Shown: positions 1-7,738, numbered from the stretch's first letter. The stretch is 12,394 nt of DNA from Bacteroidota bacterium (GCA_023433755.1 JAEYUA010000285.1:1-12394); one strand, 5' to 3'. Made by a program: numbers and translations. Notes: generated by a model from the letters alone, not told the origin.

Positions 1-990
1 CTGGTGCTGCATTCCAATGAGCAAGGTGAGGTGGTTGATATCATCAACGACAAGATGGTGATGGTGGAAGTGAGAGGTGTGAAATTTCCTGCCTATATCG
101 ACCAGCTGGATTTTCCTTATTTCAAACAGTTCACTGAAAAAAAACTTTTTCCAAAAAAGAAGGAAAAGAAATTTGTTGATGATATCAGGAAAGAGAAAGC
201 ACCCGCTCATAAAGTGGTTGATGGTGTTTGGATTTCCTTTCTCCCGGTAATGGATGTGGACGAATTCGGTGATGACGTAGTAGAGGAATTGAAGATTCAC
301 CTTGTTAATCATACTTACCGTTCTTTCAAATTTTATTACAAGCTCCAGTTTTTTGGCCAGTCGGAATTTGAGCTGAAAAACGAGGTTCATCCCTTCCAGG
401 ATTTTTACATTCATGATGTGCGTTTCTCAGATATGAGTGACAGCCCTTCCTTCAGTTTTGAATTCAGTCTGCTGCAACCTGAAAAGAACAAGGTTGAATT
501 TTATGAAGCAGTTCTGAAACTTCGACCCAAACAACTTTTTTCAAGAATAGAAGAGATCAGGCTAAAAGGAGAGGCCATGTTTTCCTATAAATTATTTGAT
601 GAATTCCCTGATAAGCCGGTAGAAGCGCCACTTGATTTTACTTCACTTGCTGCCAGGGGCGTAAGGATTTATGATGCCAAAGAAGCAAGGCGGCATCTGC
701 CTCCCGCACGCAGCCTGGTGGATCTTCATATTGAAAAAATCATGCAGGGCCACGCAAATTTATCCAGTGCTGAGATCCTGGACATTCAATTGCGAGAATT
801 CGATAAATGGTATGAACTGGCTCTTGCCCACCACCTGCCTCAACTCACAATCATACACGGCGTAGGTAGCGGAAAACTGAGAGATGAGATTCACGATATA
901 TTAAGAATGAAAAAAGAAGTGAAATCTTTTGTAAACCAGTATAATGCTTCTTTTGGTTACGGTGCTACAGAAATTTTCCTGCAATATTGA
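1..990 (+). CDS. DUF2027 / Smr-domain protein, 5' end cut off by window
   Basis: The reading frame is open from base 1 (Leu-Val-Leu-His) to the TGA at 988-990, so the start lies upstream; from memory of the family only about ten residues should be missing. The visible N-terminus is a small beta-rich DUF2027 region (GEVVDI..., MVEVRGVKFPAYIDQLDFP), followed by a Lys-rich linker at about residues 45-70 and a beta-rich middle region. The last 90 residues are an Smr domain, with DLHIEK from visible codon 241 and HGVGSGKLR from about codon 286, which correspond to the DLHG and HGxGxGxLR motifs of Smr proteins. Smr domains in MutS2 and related proteins bind or nick branched DNA or act on RNA and stalled ribosomes; the role of this Bacteroidota form is not established. 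It ends 11 bases from the stop of the convergent response regulator gene. Confidence 0.93.
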   Translation: MVLHSNEQGEVVDIINDKMVMVEVRGVKFPAYIDQLDFPYFKQFTEKKLFPKKKEKKFVDDIRKEKAPAHKVVDGVWISFLPVMDVDEFGDDVVEELKIHLVNHTYRSFKFYYKLQFFGQSEFELKNEVHPFQDFYIHDVRFSDMSDSPSFSFEFSLLQPEKNKVEFYEAVLKLRPKQLFSRIEEIRLKGEAMFSYKLFDEFPDKPVEAPLDFTSLAARGVRIYDAKEARRHLPPARSLVDLHIEKIMQGHANLSSAEILDIQLREFDKWYELALAHHLPQLTIIHGVGSGKLRDEIHDILRMKKEVKSFVNQYNASFGYGATEIFLQY

Positions 991-1001
991 TCCAGGTTCA
1001 C

Positions 1002-1415
1002 TCACTGCGATGCAACTGAACGTCCCTTCGACATTTCGATGATCACCCTGATGGTGTCATTAATGCTTTCCACTGTAGTGGGCTTCACCAGGTAACGGTC
1101 AGCCCCGGCTTCATAAGCAAAACTGATATCCTCTTTTGAAGAAGAAGTGCTGAGAATGAGAATGGGAGTGGAGTTGAATTGGGGAGTGGAGCGGATCATG
1201 CTCACCACTTCGCGGCCATGCACCCTTGGGAGATTAAAATCCATGATGATGATATCAGGTGTAAACTCGGCCTGTTTGCAGAACTTGATAGCTGCGCTTC
1301 CATCCTTCAGAACGGTTAAGGTAAATTTTACGTGGTTATGTTCCAGTGCATCCTGCAAAATCTCCACATCGTCGATATCATCCTCGATTAAAATAATTTT
1401 CAAATTTCTGCTCAT
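1002..1415 (-). CDS. Single-domain response regulator (CheY/Rcp1-like receiver)
   Basis: This is a 137-residue stand-alone receiver domain with no output domain. It carries the acidic pocket E11-D12-D13, phosphoacceptor D59 (IIIMDFNLP), the switch residue region S89-T90 (ILILSTSSSKED) and conserved K111 (YLVKP). The IEDDxDDVE opening and the short insert after the first helix resemble Rcp1-type regulators that partner phytochrome-like or hybrid kinases. The frame extends upstream to 1457, but those 14 residues are poorly conserved-looking and the family normally starts as MSRNLKIILIEDD, so I chose the ATG at 1413-1415. It is transcribed divergently from the adjacent CheB-CheR-kinase gene, with 60 bases between the starts, and is its probable phosphotransfer partner (inference). 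How the phosphorylated form gives output cannot be seen from the sequence. Confidence 0.93.
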   Translation of the reverse strand: MSRNLKIILIEDDIDDVEILQDALEHNHVKFTLTVLKDGSAAIKFCKQAEFTPDIIIMDFNLPRVHGREVVSMIRSTPQFNSTPILILSTSSSKEDISFAYEAGADRYLVKPTTVESINDTIRVIIEMSKGRSVASQ

Positions 1416-1475
1416 GAAAAGGGTGAATTCAAGGGGGTATTTGTAAATATAAAGCATATTTGCACTTCAATATAC
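1416..1475. promoter_or_regulatory. Divergent promoter region between response regulator and CheB-CheR-kinase genes
   Basis: These 60 AT-rich bases separate two divergent starts and must hold both promoters unless the transcripts begin elsewhere. On the minus strand TATATTTA (1444-1451) matches the Bacteroidota -7 consensus TAnnTTTG at all but the last base, with a TTG at 1468-1470, 16 bases upstream, as a possible -33 element. On the plus strand CATATTTG (1455-1462) misses the consensus only at its first base, but no convincing -33 element lies at the right distance. If used, it would start the kinase transcript only a few bases before the ATG at 1476, which would favour the second ATG at 1488. 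Confidence 0.35.
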
Positions 1476-4400
1476 ATGCCTCAAATTATGCCTCGAAACT
1501 CTAACGTTCCTACTGATGAACCTGCTCAGCGATATGTGATTGGTATCGGCGCCTCGGCAGGTGGACTTGAAGCGATCAATGAATTTTTTGACAACATCCC
1601 CCAGGATACCGGATTTTCGTTTGTAGTAATTCAGCATCTCTCGCCGGATTATAAAAGCCTGATGTCCGAACTGCTGGCCAAGCACACAGAGATGAAAGTG
1701 AGAGAAGCGGGTGAAGGCGTGGAATTACAACCCAATTGTATTTACCTGATTCCAACCGGGAAATTACTGACCATATCTAAGGGTCGCTTTCATCTTACTC
1801 ATAAAGAAAGAAACAATCATCCTAATACAGCCATCGATGTTTTCTTTGATTCCCTGGCCAGGGACCAGGGAGAAAATGCTGTAGCCATTGTACTCTCGGG
1901 CACAGGGAGTGATGGCTCAAGAGGTATTGAAGTCATCAAAAATCACGGTGGCACCGTGGTGGTGCAGGATCCTACCACTGCTGAGTTTGATGGTATGCCT
2001 AATACGGCAATCGCTACCGGTTATGCCGACCTGATCTTGCCTCCTGAACTGATGCCTGAAGAACTCATGGGCTTTCTGAAAGAAGCGCCCCTGATCCGTT
2101 CATTCAACCAGTTGAACAACCAGGAAGAAGCCATCATTTCCGATATTTTGGAACTGATCCATAAAGTGACCTCGCATGATTTTACGCATTACAAGCGACC
2201 TACTCTTAACCGCCGCATGGCCAAGCGGATGGCTGAGCAGGGATTGAAATCGCTGAGAGATTATTATGAACATTTGGCAAAACATCCTGAAGAGGTACGT
2301 GCCCTCTGCAGGGAATTCCTGATCAACGTAACAAGTTTTTTCCGGGACGAAGAAGCTTTTGAAGCGATCCGCGCAGAAGTGATTCCCAAGCTGATGGCAA
2401 AAAAAGAAGCAGGTGATGTATTGAAAGTATGGGTGGTTGCCACCAGTACCGGTGAAGAGGCTTATTCATTGGCAATACTTTTCTCGGAATATACCGCGAT
2501 GAGTAAGCAGGAGGAAGTAAGTGTCAAGATATTCGCTACCGATATTGACCAGCAGGCCATCAATACGGCCTCCAAGGGTCAGTATCACCAGGATAGTTTA
2601 AAGCAGGTGAAGCCAGAATGGCTTTCCAAATATTTTCTGAAGGAAGGCAATGATTACAAGGTCACTTCCCAGCTCCGTAAAATGGTGGTATTTGCCAAGC
2701 ATGATATCACCCGGGATCCTCCGTTCAGCAAGATCGACCTTCTTACCTGCAGGAACATGCTCATTTACATGAACCCGGTGCTGCAGAAGAACATCCTGCA
2801 GAAATTTCATTTTGCTTTGAATGAGGACGGTTACCTGTTCCTGGGTAACAGCGAAAACATTGGTAACCTCAAAGATGTGATGAAGGAGGTAGATAAAAAA
2901 TGGAAGATCTACCAGTGCATCAGCAAAACAAGAGCAGGAGAATTTGGTGCCTTCCTGAACCCGGTGGAAAAAACCGGTCTGGGAATTTCTCCTCACAAGG
3001 CAAAGAATGCGCTCACGCACCTGTCGGATATTTTTAAGGAAACGCTTTTAGACGAATACCAGTTTGCCGGGATCTTCATTGATAAGGATTTTGAAGTGAA
3101 GCAGGCCATTGGAGCCTTCAAGAACTTTATCAGTTTCCCTGACGGCAATTTCAACTTCAACCTGCTGAAACTGGTGCCACAGGATCTTTCTGTTGCGCTC
3201 AGCACAGGCATACGGAAAGCCATCAAGGAGAATGAGAAAGTTGTGCAGCGGAAAGTGAAAGTGAATGCAGGCAAGAAACAGCGCAGTATTAATATTGTGA
3301 TCAAACCCTACCTGGAACAAAAGACCTACCTCCAGCCCTTTCTGTTTGTGATCTTCAGCGAGGCTGAAAAAGAATCTAAACCAGCGAGGCGCCCCGGAAA
3401 AATTGAACATGAAGGTCTTATCGCGGAAAAGATTGAGGAGCTCGAATCAGAACTGAGAGATACCAAAGAAAATCTACAGGCTGTAATTGAGGAAGTGGAA
3501 TCTGCCAACGAAGAATTGCAATCCAGCAATGAAGAGATCATTTCATCCAATGAAGAACTCCAGAGCACCAATGAAGAATTACAATCGCTCAATGAAGAAC
3601 TGCATACGGTGAATGCGGAACACCAGCTCAAAATAAAGGAGCTGATTGAGCTGAATGATGACCTGAATAATTATTTTAATAATTCGGAAGTGGGGCAGGT
3701 GCTGGTAGACAAAAACCTGCTGGTAAGAAAGTTCACCCCTATGGCCCGTAAACAGATCAATCTGATTCATGGTGACATTGGCCGTTCCATTAAAGATCTG
3801 ACCACCAATTTCAATGATGCCAAATTCGTGGAGAACCTGCGTAGCACCATGAAGTCAGGTGTAAAAATGGAGCGCGAGATCCTGATGGATGATGGTACTG
3901 TTTACCTCATGCGCATCGCACCATTTTTACGCCACGATAAAACAACGGATGGTGTGGTGATCAATTTCATTGATATTTCGCAGATCAAAACCCTCAACAG
4001 TATCCTGGATGCAGTATTCAACAGTTCCACCAGCGGCATATTGGCCAAGAAAGCGGTGCGTGACCAGGACAATCACATCGTTGATTTTGAATACATCAGC
4101 GTGAACAGTGCGGCGGAAAAACTGCTGAACCGTTCCAAAGATGCGCTCCTGGGTAAAACACTTAAACAGGAATTTCCGGAAATGTCCCGGGAAGATTTCA
4201 GGAAGTATGTTCAGATTGTTGAAACCGGCGAGACGATGAATTTTGAAGTTTTTTACGAATCAACGGATAAATGGTTCGAAATTATTGCCGTAAAGATGAT
4301 GGACGGACTGGTTACCACTTTCACAGACGTTACGGAAAGAAAGATAGCGGCCGACATGCTTGCCCAGGGTTACGCGGAACTGAAGCAGACAACCAACCAG

Positions 4401-5111
4401 CTTGAGAAGTCGAATATGGACCTGCTGCAGTTTGCATCTGTTGCCTCGCATGATCTTAAAGAACCGCTCCGCAAGATCCAGGCCTTCGGCAGCCTGGTGA
4501 AGGAAAGGGTTCAGGGCAAGATCGATGAAGGTGAAATGAGGTACATCGACAAGATGATCAATTCATCCAACAGGATGCAATCCCTTGTTGATGACATTCT
4601 CACTCTGTCAAGGCTTAGCAATACAGAAGTCAGTTATTCCGATACGGATATAAACGAGATCGTTAACAGGATCGTTGATGACCTGGAGATCACCATCAGG
4701 GAAAAGAACGCAAAGATCATTATGTCAGACCTACCTATGATCAGGGCGGTTCCCGGGCAGATGCACCAGTTGTTCCAGAACCTGATCAGCAATGGTCTGA
4801 AATTCAACAAAAGTGAATCCCCCGAGATCAGGATCTCTTCCAAAAGAGTTTCGGCCAGGTATGCGGTGAAATTTGAAATCAGTCCAAAGGATTACATTCA
4901 GTTGGAAGTGGAAGACAATGGTATCGGCTTTGAGCCGCAGTATGCTGATAAGATATTTGGGATTTTTCAGCGACTTGACGGTAATTCCTACCAGGGCTCC
5001 GGCATTGGACTGGCCATCTGTAAAAAGATCGTGGATAATCACCAGGGATTTATTGTGGCTGAAAGCACACCTGGAGAAGGAACACGTTTTATCATCCTGA
5101 TGCCGGTTTAA
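1476..5111 (+). CDS. CheB-CheR-coiled coil-PAS-PAS-histidine kinase fusion
   Basis: This is a 1211-residue cytoplasmic multidomain sensor kinase without membrane segments. Domains in order: a CheB methylesterase (about 20-200) without the usual N-terminal receiver, with triad S27 (GASAGG), H54 (VIQHLSP) and D146 (GTGSDG); a CheR methyltransferase (about 222-485) with SFFR290, TSTGEE327-328, FATD356ID and CRN427; a degenerate PAS-like stretch (about 500-640); a heptad-repeat coiled coil (about 645-735); two PAS domains (about 735-840 and 840-960); HisKA with phospho-acceptor H992 (ASHDLKEPLRK); and HATPase_c with N-box N1106, G1 box D1147 (DNGIGF) and a GSGIGLAI G2 box. All catalytic residues checked are present. 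CheB and CheR normally remove and add methyl groups on chemoreceptor glutamates, but no receptor or CheA gene is nearby, so the modified substrate is unknown. It probably phosphorylates the divergent receiver protein. An in-frame ATG at 1488 is an alternative start. Confidence 0.95.
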   Translation: MPQIMPRNSNVPTDEPAQRYVIGIGASAGGLEAINEFFDNIPQDTGFSFVVIQHLSPDYKSLMSELLAKHTEMKVREAGEGVELQPNCIYLIPTGKLLTISKGRFHLTHKERNNHPNTAIDVFFDSLARDQGENAVAIVLSGTGSDGSRGIEVIKNHGGTVVVQDPTTAEFDGMPNTAIATGYADLILPPELMPEELMGFLKEAPLIRSFNQLNNQEEAIISDILELIHKVTSHDFTHYKRPTLNRRMAKRMAEQGLKSLRDYYEHLAKHPEEVRALCREFLINVTSFFRDEEAFEAIRAEVIPKLMAKKEAGDVLKVWVVATSTGEEAYSLAILFSEYTAMSKQEEVSVKIFATDIDQQAINTASKGQYHQDSLKQVKPEWLSKYFLKEGNDYKVTSQLRKMVVFAKHDITRDPPFSKIDLLTCRNMLIYMNPVLQKNILQKFHFALNEDGYLFLGNSENIGNLKDVMKEVDKKWKIYQCISKTRAGEFGAFLNPVEKTGLGISPHKAKNALTHLSDIFKETLLDEYQFAGIFIDKDFEVKQAIGAFKNFISFPDGNFNFNLLKLVPQDLSVALSTGIRKAIKENEKVVQRKVKVNAGKKQRSINIVIKPYLEQKTYLQPFLFVIFSEAEKESKPARRPGKIEHEGLIAEKIEELESELRDTKENLQAVIEEVESANEELQSSNEEIISSNEELQSTNEELQSLNEELHTVNAEHQLKIKELIELNDDLNNYFNNSEVGQVLVDKNLLVRKFTPMARKQINLIHGDIGRSIKDLTTNFNDAKFVENLRSTMKSGVKMEREILMDDGTVYLMRIAPFLRHDKTTDGVVINFIDISQIKTLNSILDAVFNSSTSGILAKKAVRDQDNHIVDFEYISVNSAAEKLLNRSKDALLGKTLKQEFPEMSREDFRKYVQIVETGETMNFEVFYESTDKWFEIIAVKMMDGLVTTFTDVTERKIAADMLAQGYAELKQTTNQLEKSNMDLLQFASVASHDLKEPLRKIQAFGSLVKERVQGKIDEGEMRYIDKMINSSNRMQSLVDDILTLSRLSNTEVSYSDTDINEIVNRIVDDLEITIREKNAKIIMSDLPMIRAVPGQMHQLFQNLISNGLKFNKSESPEIRISSKRVSARYAVKFEISPKDYIQLEVEDNGIGFEPQYADKIFGIFQRLDGNSYQGSGIGLAICKKIVDNHQGFIVAESTPGEGTRFIILMPV
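3501..3626 (+). repeat. Six tandem 21-base units encoding the SxNEELQ heptad coiled coil
   Basis: Residues 676-717 of the CheB-CheR-kinase fusion consist of six consecutive seven-residue units: SANEELQ, SSNEEII, SSNEELQ, STNEELQ, SLNEELH and TVNAEHQ. The first five are close copies and the last is degenerate. The corresponding 21-base DNA units are similar but diverged at third codon positions. This spacer is typical of this CheB-CheR-PAS family and should form a parallel coiled-coil signalling helix between the methyltransferase part and the PAS-kinase part. Confidence 0.85.
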
Positions 5112-5668
5112 GTTTTAAGCTTCCTGATCACGCGGCAGGGATTGCCGGCAGCGAAGGTATCCGGAGGAATGTCTTTCGTAACCACGCTGCCGGCCCCGAT
5201 GATGCAACGGTCGCCAATGGTTACACCGGGGCAGATCACGGCACTCCCTCCAACCCATACATCCTCTCCAATGGTGATAGGCCTTGCGAATTCAATGCCA
5301 CTGGCTCTTTCGGTGTGACTGGTAGGATGCATGGCAGTATAAATCTGCACATTGGGTCCGAAAAGGGTTCTGCTTCCGATTGTTACAGGTGCCACATCCA
5401 GCACCACGCAGTTGAAATTGAAAAAAACTTTTTCCCCGAGGTAAATATGATATCCATAATCACAATAGAAAGGCGGTTGCATCCAAAGGCCTTCACCGGC
5501 ATTTGGAATTAATTGTTCCAATATACTTTTTCTAAGTGCGGTATCAGCTTCATCAACAGTGTTAAGTTTGGATAAAACTTGCCTGGTTAGGATACGGTCT
5601 GCCACCAGCACAGGATCGAGGGGATCATACAGTTCACCTGCTTTCATTTTTTCTTTCTCTGTTGCCAT
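5108..5668 (-). CDS. Sugar O-acetyltransferase, LacA/Maa/NodL family
   Basis: This 186-residue cytoplasmic enzyme should transfer acetyl groups from acetyl-CoA to a hydroxyl of a sugar. The N-terminus (about 5-60, KMKAGELYDPLDPVL) is the maltose-acetyltransferase cap helix region. The remainder is a left-handed beta-helix of hexapeptide repeats (PVTIGSRTLFGPNV, ITIGEDVWVGG, VTIGDRCIIGAGSVVTKDIP) ending in the family motif AAGNPCRVIRKL. Catalytic H114 (TAMHP) and N84 (FFNFNC) fall at the positions of the active-site residues of E. coli LacA (H115, N85), and W138 lies in the usual VWVGG motif. Length is normal for the family. The true acceptor sugar cannot be read from sequence. The start is the ATG at 5666-5668; M8 (5647) is a possible alternative. 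Its stop overlaps the kinase gene's stop by four bases, tail to tail. It is probably the last gene of the minus-strand cluster. Confidence 0.93.
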   Translation of the reverse strand: MATEKEKMKAGELYDPLDPVLVADRILTRQVLSKLNTVDEADTALRKSILEQLIPNAGEGLWMQPPFYCDYGYHIYLGEKVFFNFNCVVLDVAPVTIGSRTLFGPNVQIYTAMHPTSHTERASGIEFARPITIGEDVWVGGSAVICPGVTIGDRCIIGAGSVVTKDIPPDTFAAGNPCRVIRKLKT

Positions 5669-5721
5669 TCATTAAAGTTCGGCGCTTTGGATTACAAGCA
5701 GCAAGGTAGTTTTTGAGTGCC

Positions 5722-6135
5722 TCAGTTTTCAGCAATCTTCGTTTTCCTTTTTCTGAAATAAAACATGCCAAGCATAAAGAACAGTTGGGAGTACACAAAC
5801 ATATCCTCGAGCAGGGAAATAAAATAAAAATCAGCAGGTGCTGTATCGAGTACGATCCCCAGCACATAAACAGCAGGTAAAAACGATAAAATGAAATGCA
5901 GCAGGAAAAACCAACGCGGGATCAAATTGGATTCAGTACCATACAAAAGGCTTACAGCAAGGAAATATAAAATGATGACTGGTTTTTGAAAGATGAAATG
6001 ATTTTCAAGAGTCATATGCCAGCCGGGAATCACGGAGACGCTTTGCATGAATTGGTGTTCACTGAATTTTAGGAAAACAATTAGCAGCAGGTGAATGAAT
6101 GCCAGCAGTAAGAAAGCGATTTGATTCCGGTTCAT
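5722..6135 (-). CDS. Small four-helix membrane protein, unknown function
   Basis: I do not recognise a family. From the ATG at 6133-6135 the protein has 137 residues with four hydrophobic segments at about residues 5-22, 49-66, 74-95 and 108-127, and a strongly basic C-terminal tail (FRKRKTK). This gives an even number of helices and, by the positive-inside rule, cytoplasmic ends. A TTG two codons upstream (6139-6141) is possible but less likely than the ATG. The gene starts 9 bases after the DinB-fold gene stop, so the two are almost surely co-transcribed, and 53 bases separate it from the acetyltransferase start downstream. No catalytic motif is visible. Confidence 0.75.
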   Translation of the reverse strand: MNRNQIAFLLLAFIHLLLIVFLKFSEHQFMQSVSVIPGWHMTLENHFIFQKPVIILYFLAVSLLYGTESNLIPRWFFLLHFILSFLPAVYVLGIVLDTAPADFYFISLLEDMFVYSQLFFMLGMFYFRKRKTKIAEN

Positions 6136-6144
6136 GCTCAAATA

Positions 6145-6627
6145 TTATTCAACAGAAGATGAAGTGATCAATTTTTTGAGCAACACAATTTGCCCGAGGT
6201 GGTAATGATTATGTTCGATTATGCCGGTCATGTTCCGGTAATAGCTCCCATATTTTTCATCCACAAAATTTTCCTGCCATTTCCCGGCATCAATTGTTTC
6301 GATAAGGCCGGCCAGTGTTTCAACTGCTGTCCAGGTTTGCTGCAGTAATGCATTCCAGTCCTCCGCTGAGCGGATAGGAGGCAGATCAAAACTGAATTGA
6401 TCATGGGCATCCAGGCTGTCACCATTCAGAACCCGGGTTAAAGCATGAATGTAATAGCTGGTATGGTAAACCAGTTCGGCAATGGTATGAAAAGAATTCA
6501 TTTTCGTCGTGGCGCTAATCCAGTCAACATCTTTCAGTGTGTCGCGGTAATTAACAGAGGTCCAGTTTCCTCCAAAATAAAGAACCCTGAGTTGACTGGC
6601 GATAGCTGCTGCCGGGTGAAAATTCAT
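6145..6627 (-). CDS. DinB-fold (DinB/YfiT-like) putative metal-dependent protein
   Basis: This 160-residue protein is predicted to form the four-helix bundle of the DinB/YfiT superfamily. The superfamily's metal-site pattern is visible: H55 in the second helix (AELVYHTSYYIHAL) and the pair H139/H143 in the last helix (IIEHNHYHLGQIVLLKKL). Family members include thiol-dependent S-transferases for low-molecular-weight thiols and damage-induced proteins of unknown activity; no substrate can be assigned here. The ATG at 6625-6627 is the only sensible start. It sits between an upstream lipoprotein gene (67-base gap) and a downstream membrane protein gene (9-base gap) on the same strand. Confidence 0.88.
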   Translation of the reverse strand: MNFHPAAAIASQLRVLYFGGNWTSVNYRDTLKDVDWISATTKMNSFHTIAELVYHTSYYIHALTRVLNGDSLDAHDQFSFDLPPIRSAEDWNALLQQTWTAVETLAGLIETIDAGKWQENFVDEKYGSYYRNMTGIIEHNHYHLGQIVLLKKLITSSSVE

Positions 6628-6694
6628 TTATCAAAATACTGAAAAATCCATCACAGCTATTGTACAATTGCGGGCTGTTCACCGTGTTTCACTG

Positions 6695-7237
6695 TTAGAA
6701 ATAGATATCAATATAATCAACTACCATGTTTCCTTCACAATTGTCCATTGCCTGGAGTCGCCAGTATTTCCGGTTTCTGGTTGAAAGGAAAATCTGCTCT
6801 CCCTGCCTGGTACAGGTGTCACCATTGTTAATAGAACCGACACGGGTTTGTATGGTGCCCCTGAAATGAAGTTCCAGGGGATTCAGAGCCATTAATTCGC
6901 CTTCGATCAGCAGGAAATTTCCTTTGCCATCTTTCTGGCTGCCCTTTACCGGGTGCCAACCATTTTCAGCCGGGCTGATGTCAATTTTTCCTGGTCGCTC
7001 CCAACTGATCCAGTGCAGGGTTAAATCGTGAATACCGGTTAATGAAAATTGATTGGAGGACCCCTGCGTATCAGAACTTGCAAAGTCAGTTACCCCCGGG
7101 GAGTTATTCACGGAATCCTTATTTCCAGGGATGGAGATGGAGTCTGCAGACGTTTTATTGTCTACACTTATTTGCTCATTACACGCATAAACGGTCAAAA
7201 CTAAAAAGCATAGCACCAGGTATTTTGTTGATCTCAT
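6695..7237 (-). CDS. Lipoprotein of unknown function
   Basis: From the ATG at 7235-7237 the protein has 180 residues. It opens with a lipoprotein signal peptide (MRSTKYLVLCFLVLTVYAC) with the lipidated cysteine at residue 19; the frame runs on upstream to 7270 but that extension would bury the signal peptide. A Ser/Asn/Asp-rich linker of about 45 residues follows, then a compact beta-rich domain (HDLTLHWISWERPGKI to the C-terminus) with two cysteines (DTCTRQGEQ, DNCEGNMV) that could form a disulfide, and the ending VVDYIDIYF. I recall similar C-terminal domains only in uncharacterised Bacteroidota proteins, so no function is given. It starts 100 bases from rnpB, divergently, and may head the transcript through the DinB-fold gene. 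Confidence 0.82.
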   Translation of the reverse strand: MRSTKYLVLCFLVLTVYACNEQISVDNKTSADSISIPGNKDSVNNSPGVTDFASSDTQGSSNQFSLTGIHDLTLHWISWERPGKIDISPAENGWHPVKGSQKDGKGNFLLIEGELMALNPLELHFRGTIQTRVGSINNGDTCTRQGEQIFLSTRNRKYWRLQAMDNCEGNMVVDYIDIYF

Positions 7238-7324
7238 TTCTGATTTTGAAAATTCTCTTACAAAATCCACGCCCTACTGCCGGCTGTACATCCAATCTTA
7301 ACGATATCACGGTTTCATTTGCTG

Positions 7325-7332
7325 TAAATTTG
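7325..7332 (+). promoter_or_regulatory. Bacteroidota -7 promoter element of rnpB
   Basis: TAAATTTG is an exact match to TAnnTTTG, the -7 element of the Bacteroidota housekeeping sigma factor. It ends five bases before the first base of the RNase P RNA P1 helix (7338), which is the distance expected for a transcription start there. I see no clear -33 TTG at the usual distance (around 7300-7305). Confidence 0.65.
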
Positions 7333-7337
7333 CTTCA

Positions 7338-7722
7338 CTGCAGGTTGTACTATCGCTTCATTCTTTGAATGGGGAGGAAAGTCCGGACAGCACAGAGCAA
7401 CGTATCCCGGTAACCCCGGGACGTTACGGTTTAAAGGCCGTGATCGAGACAGTGCCACAGAAAATAACTACCCTGCAAAGGGAAAAGATGAAAACGTGGG
7501 GTAAGAGCCCACGGCCTCCTGTTGCAAGGCAGGAAGCGGGCAAACCTTACGTGCTGAAATGCCAAATATATCCCGCATCCCGGGCTGCTCGTCCGGTTCC
7601 GGCTTGCCGGAAGGCGGGAGTGGGTAGGCAGATAGAGGTGTTCAGCAATGAACATCCCAGATAAATGATAGTTATATCCGGCTAACGCCGGATGAAACAG
7701 GATCCGGCTTACAGGCCTGCAG
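7338..7722 (+). ncRNA. rnpB: RNase P RNA, bacterial type A
   Basis: This is the catalytic RNA of ribonuclease P, which removes the 5' leader of pre-tRNAs. The conserved blocks appear in order: GAGGAAAGTCCGGAC followed by AGCACAGAGCAA (7374-7400), ACAGAAAATAACTACC (7457-7472), GGGTAAGAGCCCAC (about 7499-7512), GGCAGGAAGCGGGCAAACC, the P13/P14-like region near 7590-7640, AGATAAATGAT (from 7659) and ACAGGATCCGGCTTA (7697-7711). The ends are set by helix P1, where CTGCAGG (7338-7344) pairs perfectly with CCTGCAG (7716-7722). P4 can form between AAGTCCGGA and TCCGGCTT with the usual bulged T. Two oddities are a GC-rich hairpin at 7677-7692 and a G where ACAGAA normally has A (ACAGGA). The open frame at 7365-7664 is a by-product of the RNA. 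Helix-based ends could be off by a few bases. Confidence 0.96.
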
Positions 7723-7735
7723 TTTTTATTTATTC
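7723..7735 (+). terminator. T-rich tract after rnpB, possible termination site
   Basis: TTTTTATTTATTC follows the last helix of the RNase P RNA directly. No dedicated GC hairpin separates it from the mature RNA, so termination would have to use the RNA's own terminal structure, or the transcript is trimmed back to P1. It sits in the 16-base gap before the convergent CPBP gene stop. Confidence 0.35.
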
Positions 7736-7738
7736 AAT

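Noticed and set aside
2598..3631. Several open frames of 100-140 codons on the minus strand.
   Set aside because: They are antisense shadows of the CheB-CheR-kinase gene, with no recognisable domain.
6659..6668. The perfect palindrome ATTGTACAAT between the lipoprotein and DinB-fold genes.
   Set aside because: Ten AT-rich bases without a T tract or a second copy are weak evidence for an operator or terminator.
7365..7664. A 99-residue open frame starting MNGEESPDSTEQ, with an antisense frame at 7431-7655.
   Set aside because: Both lie inside the RNase P RNA; conserved RNA blocks explain the sequence.
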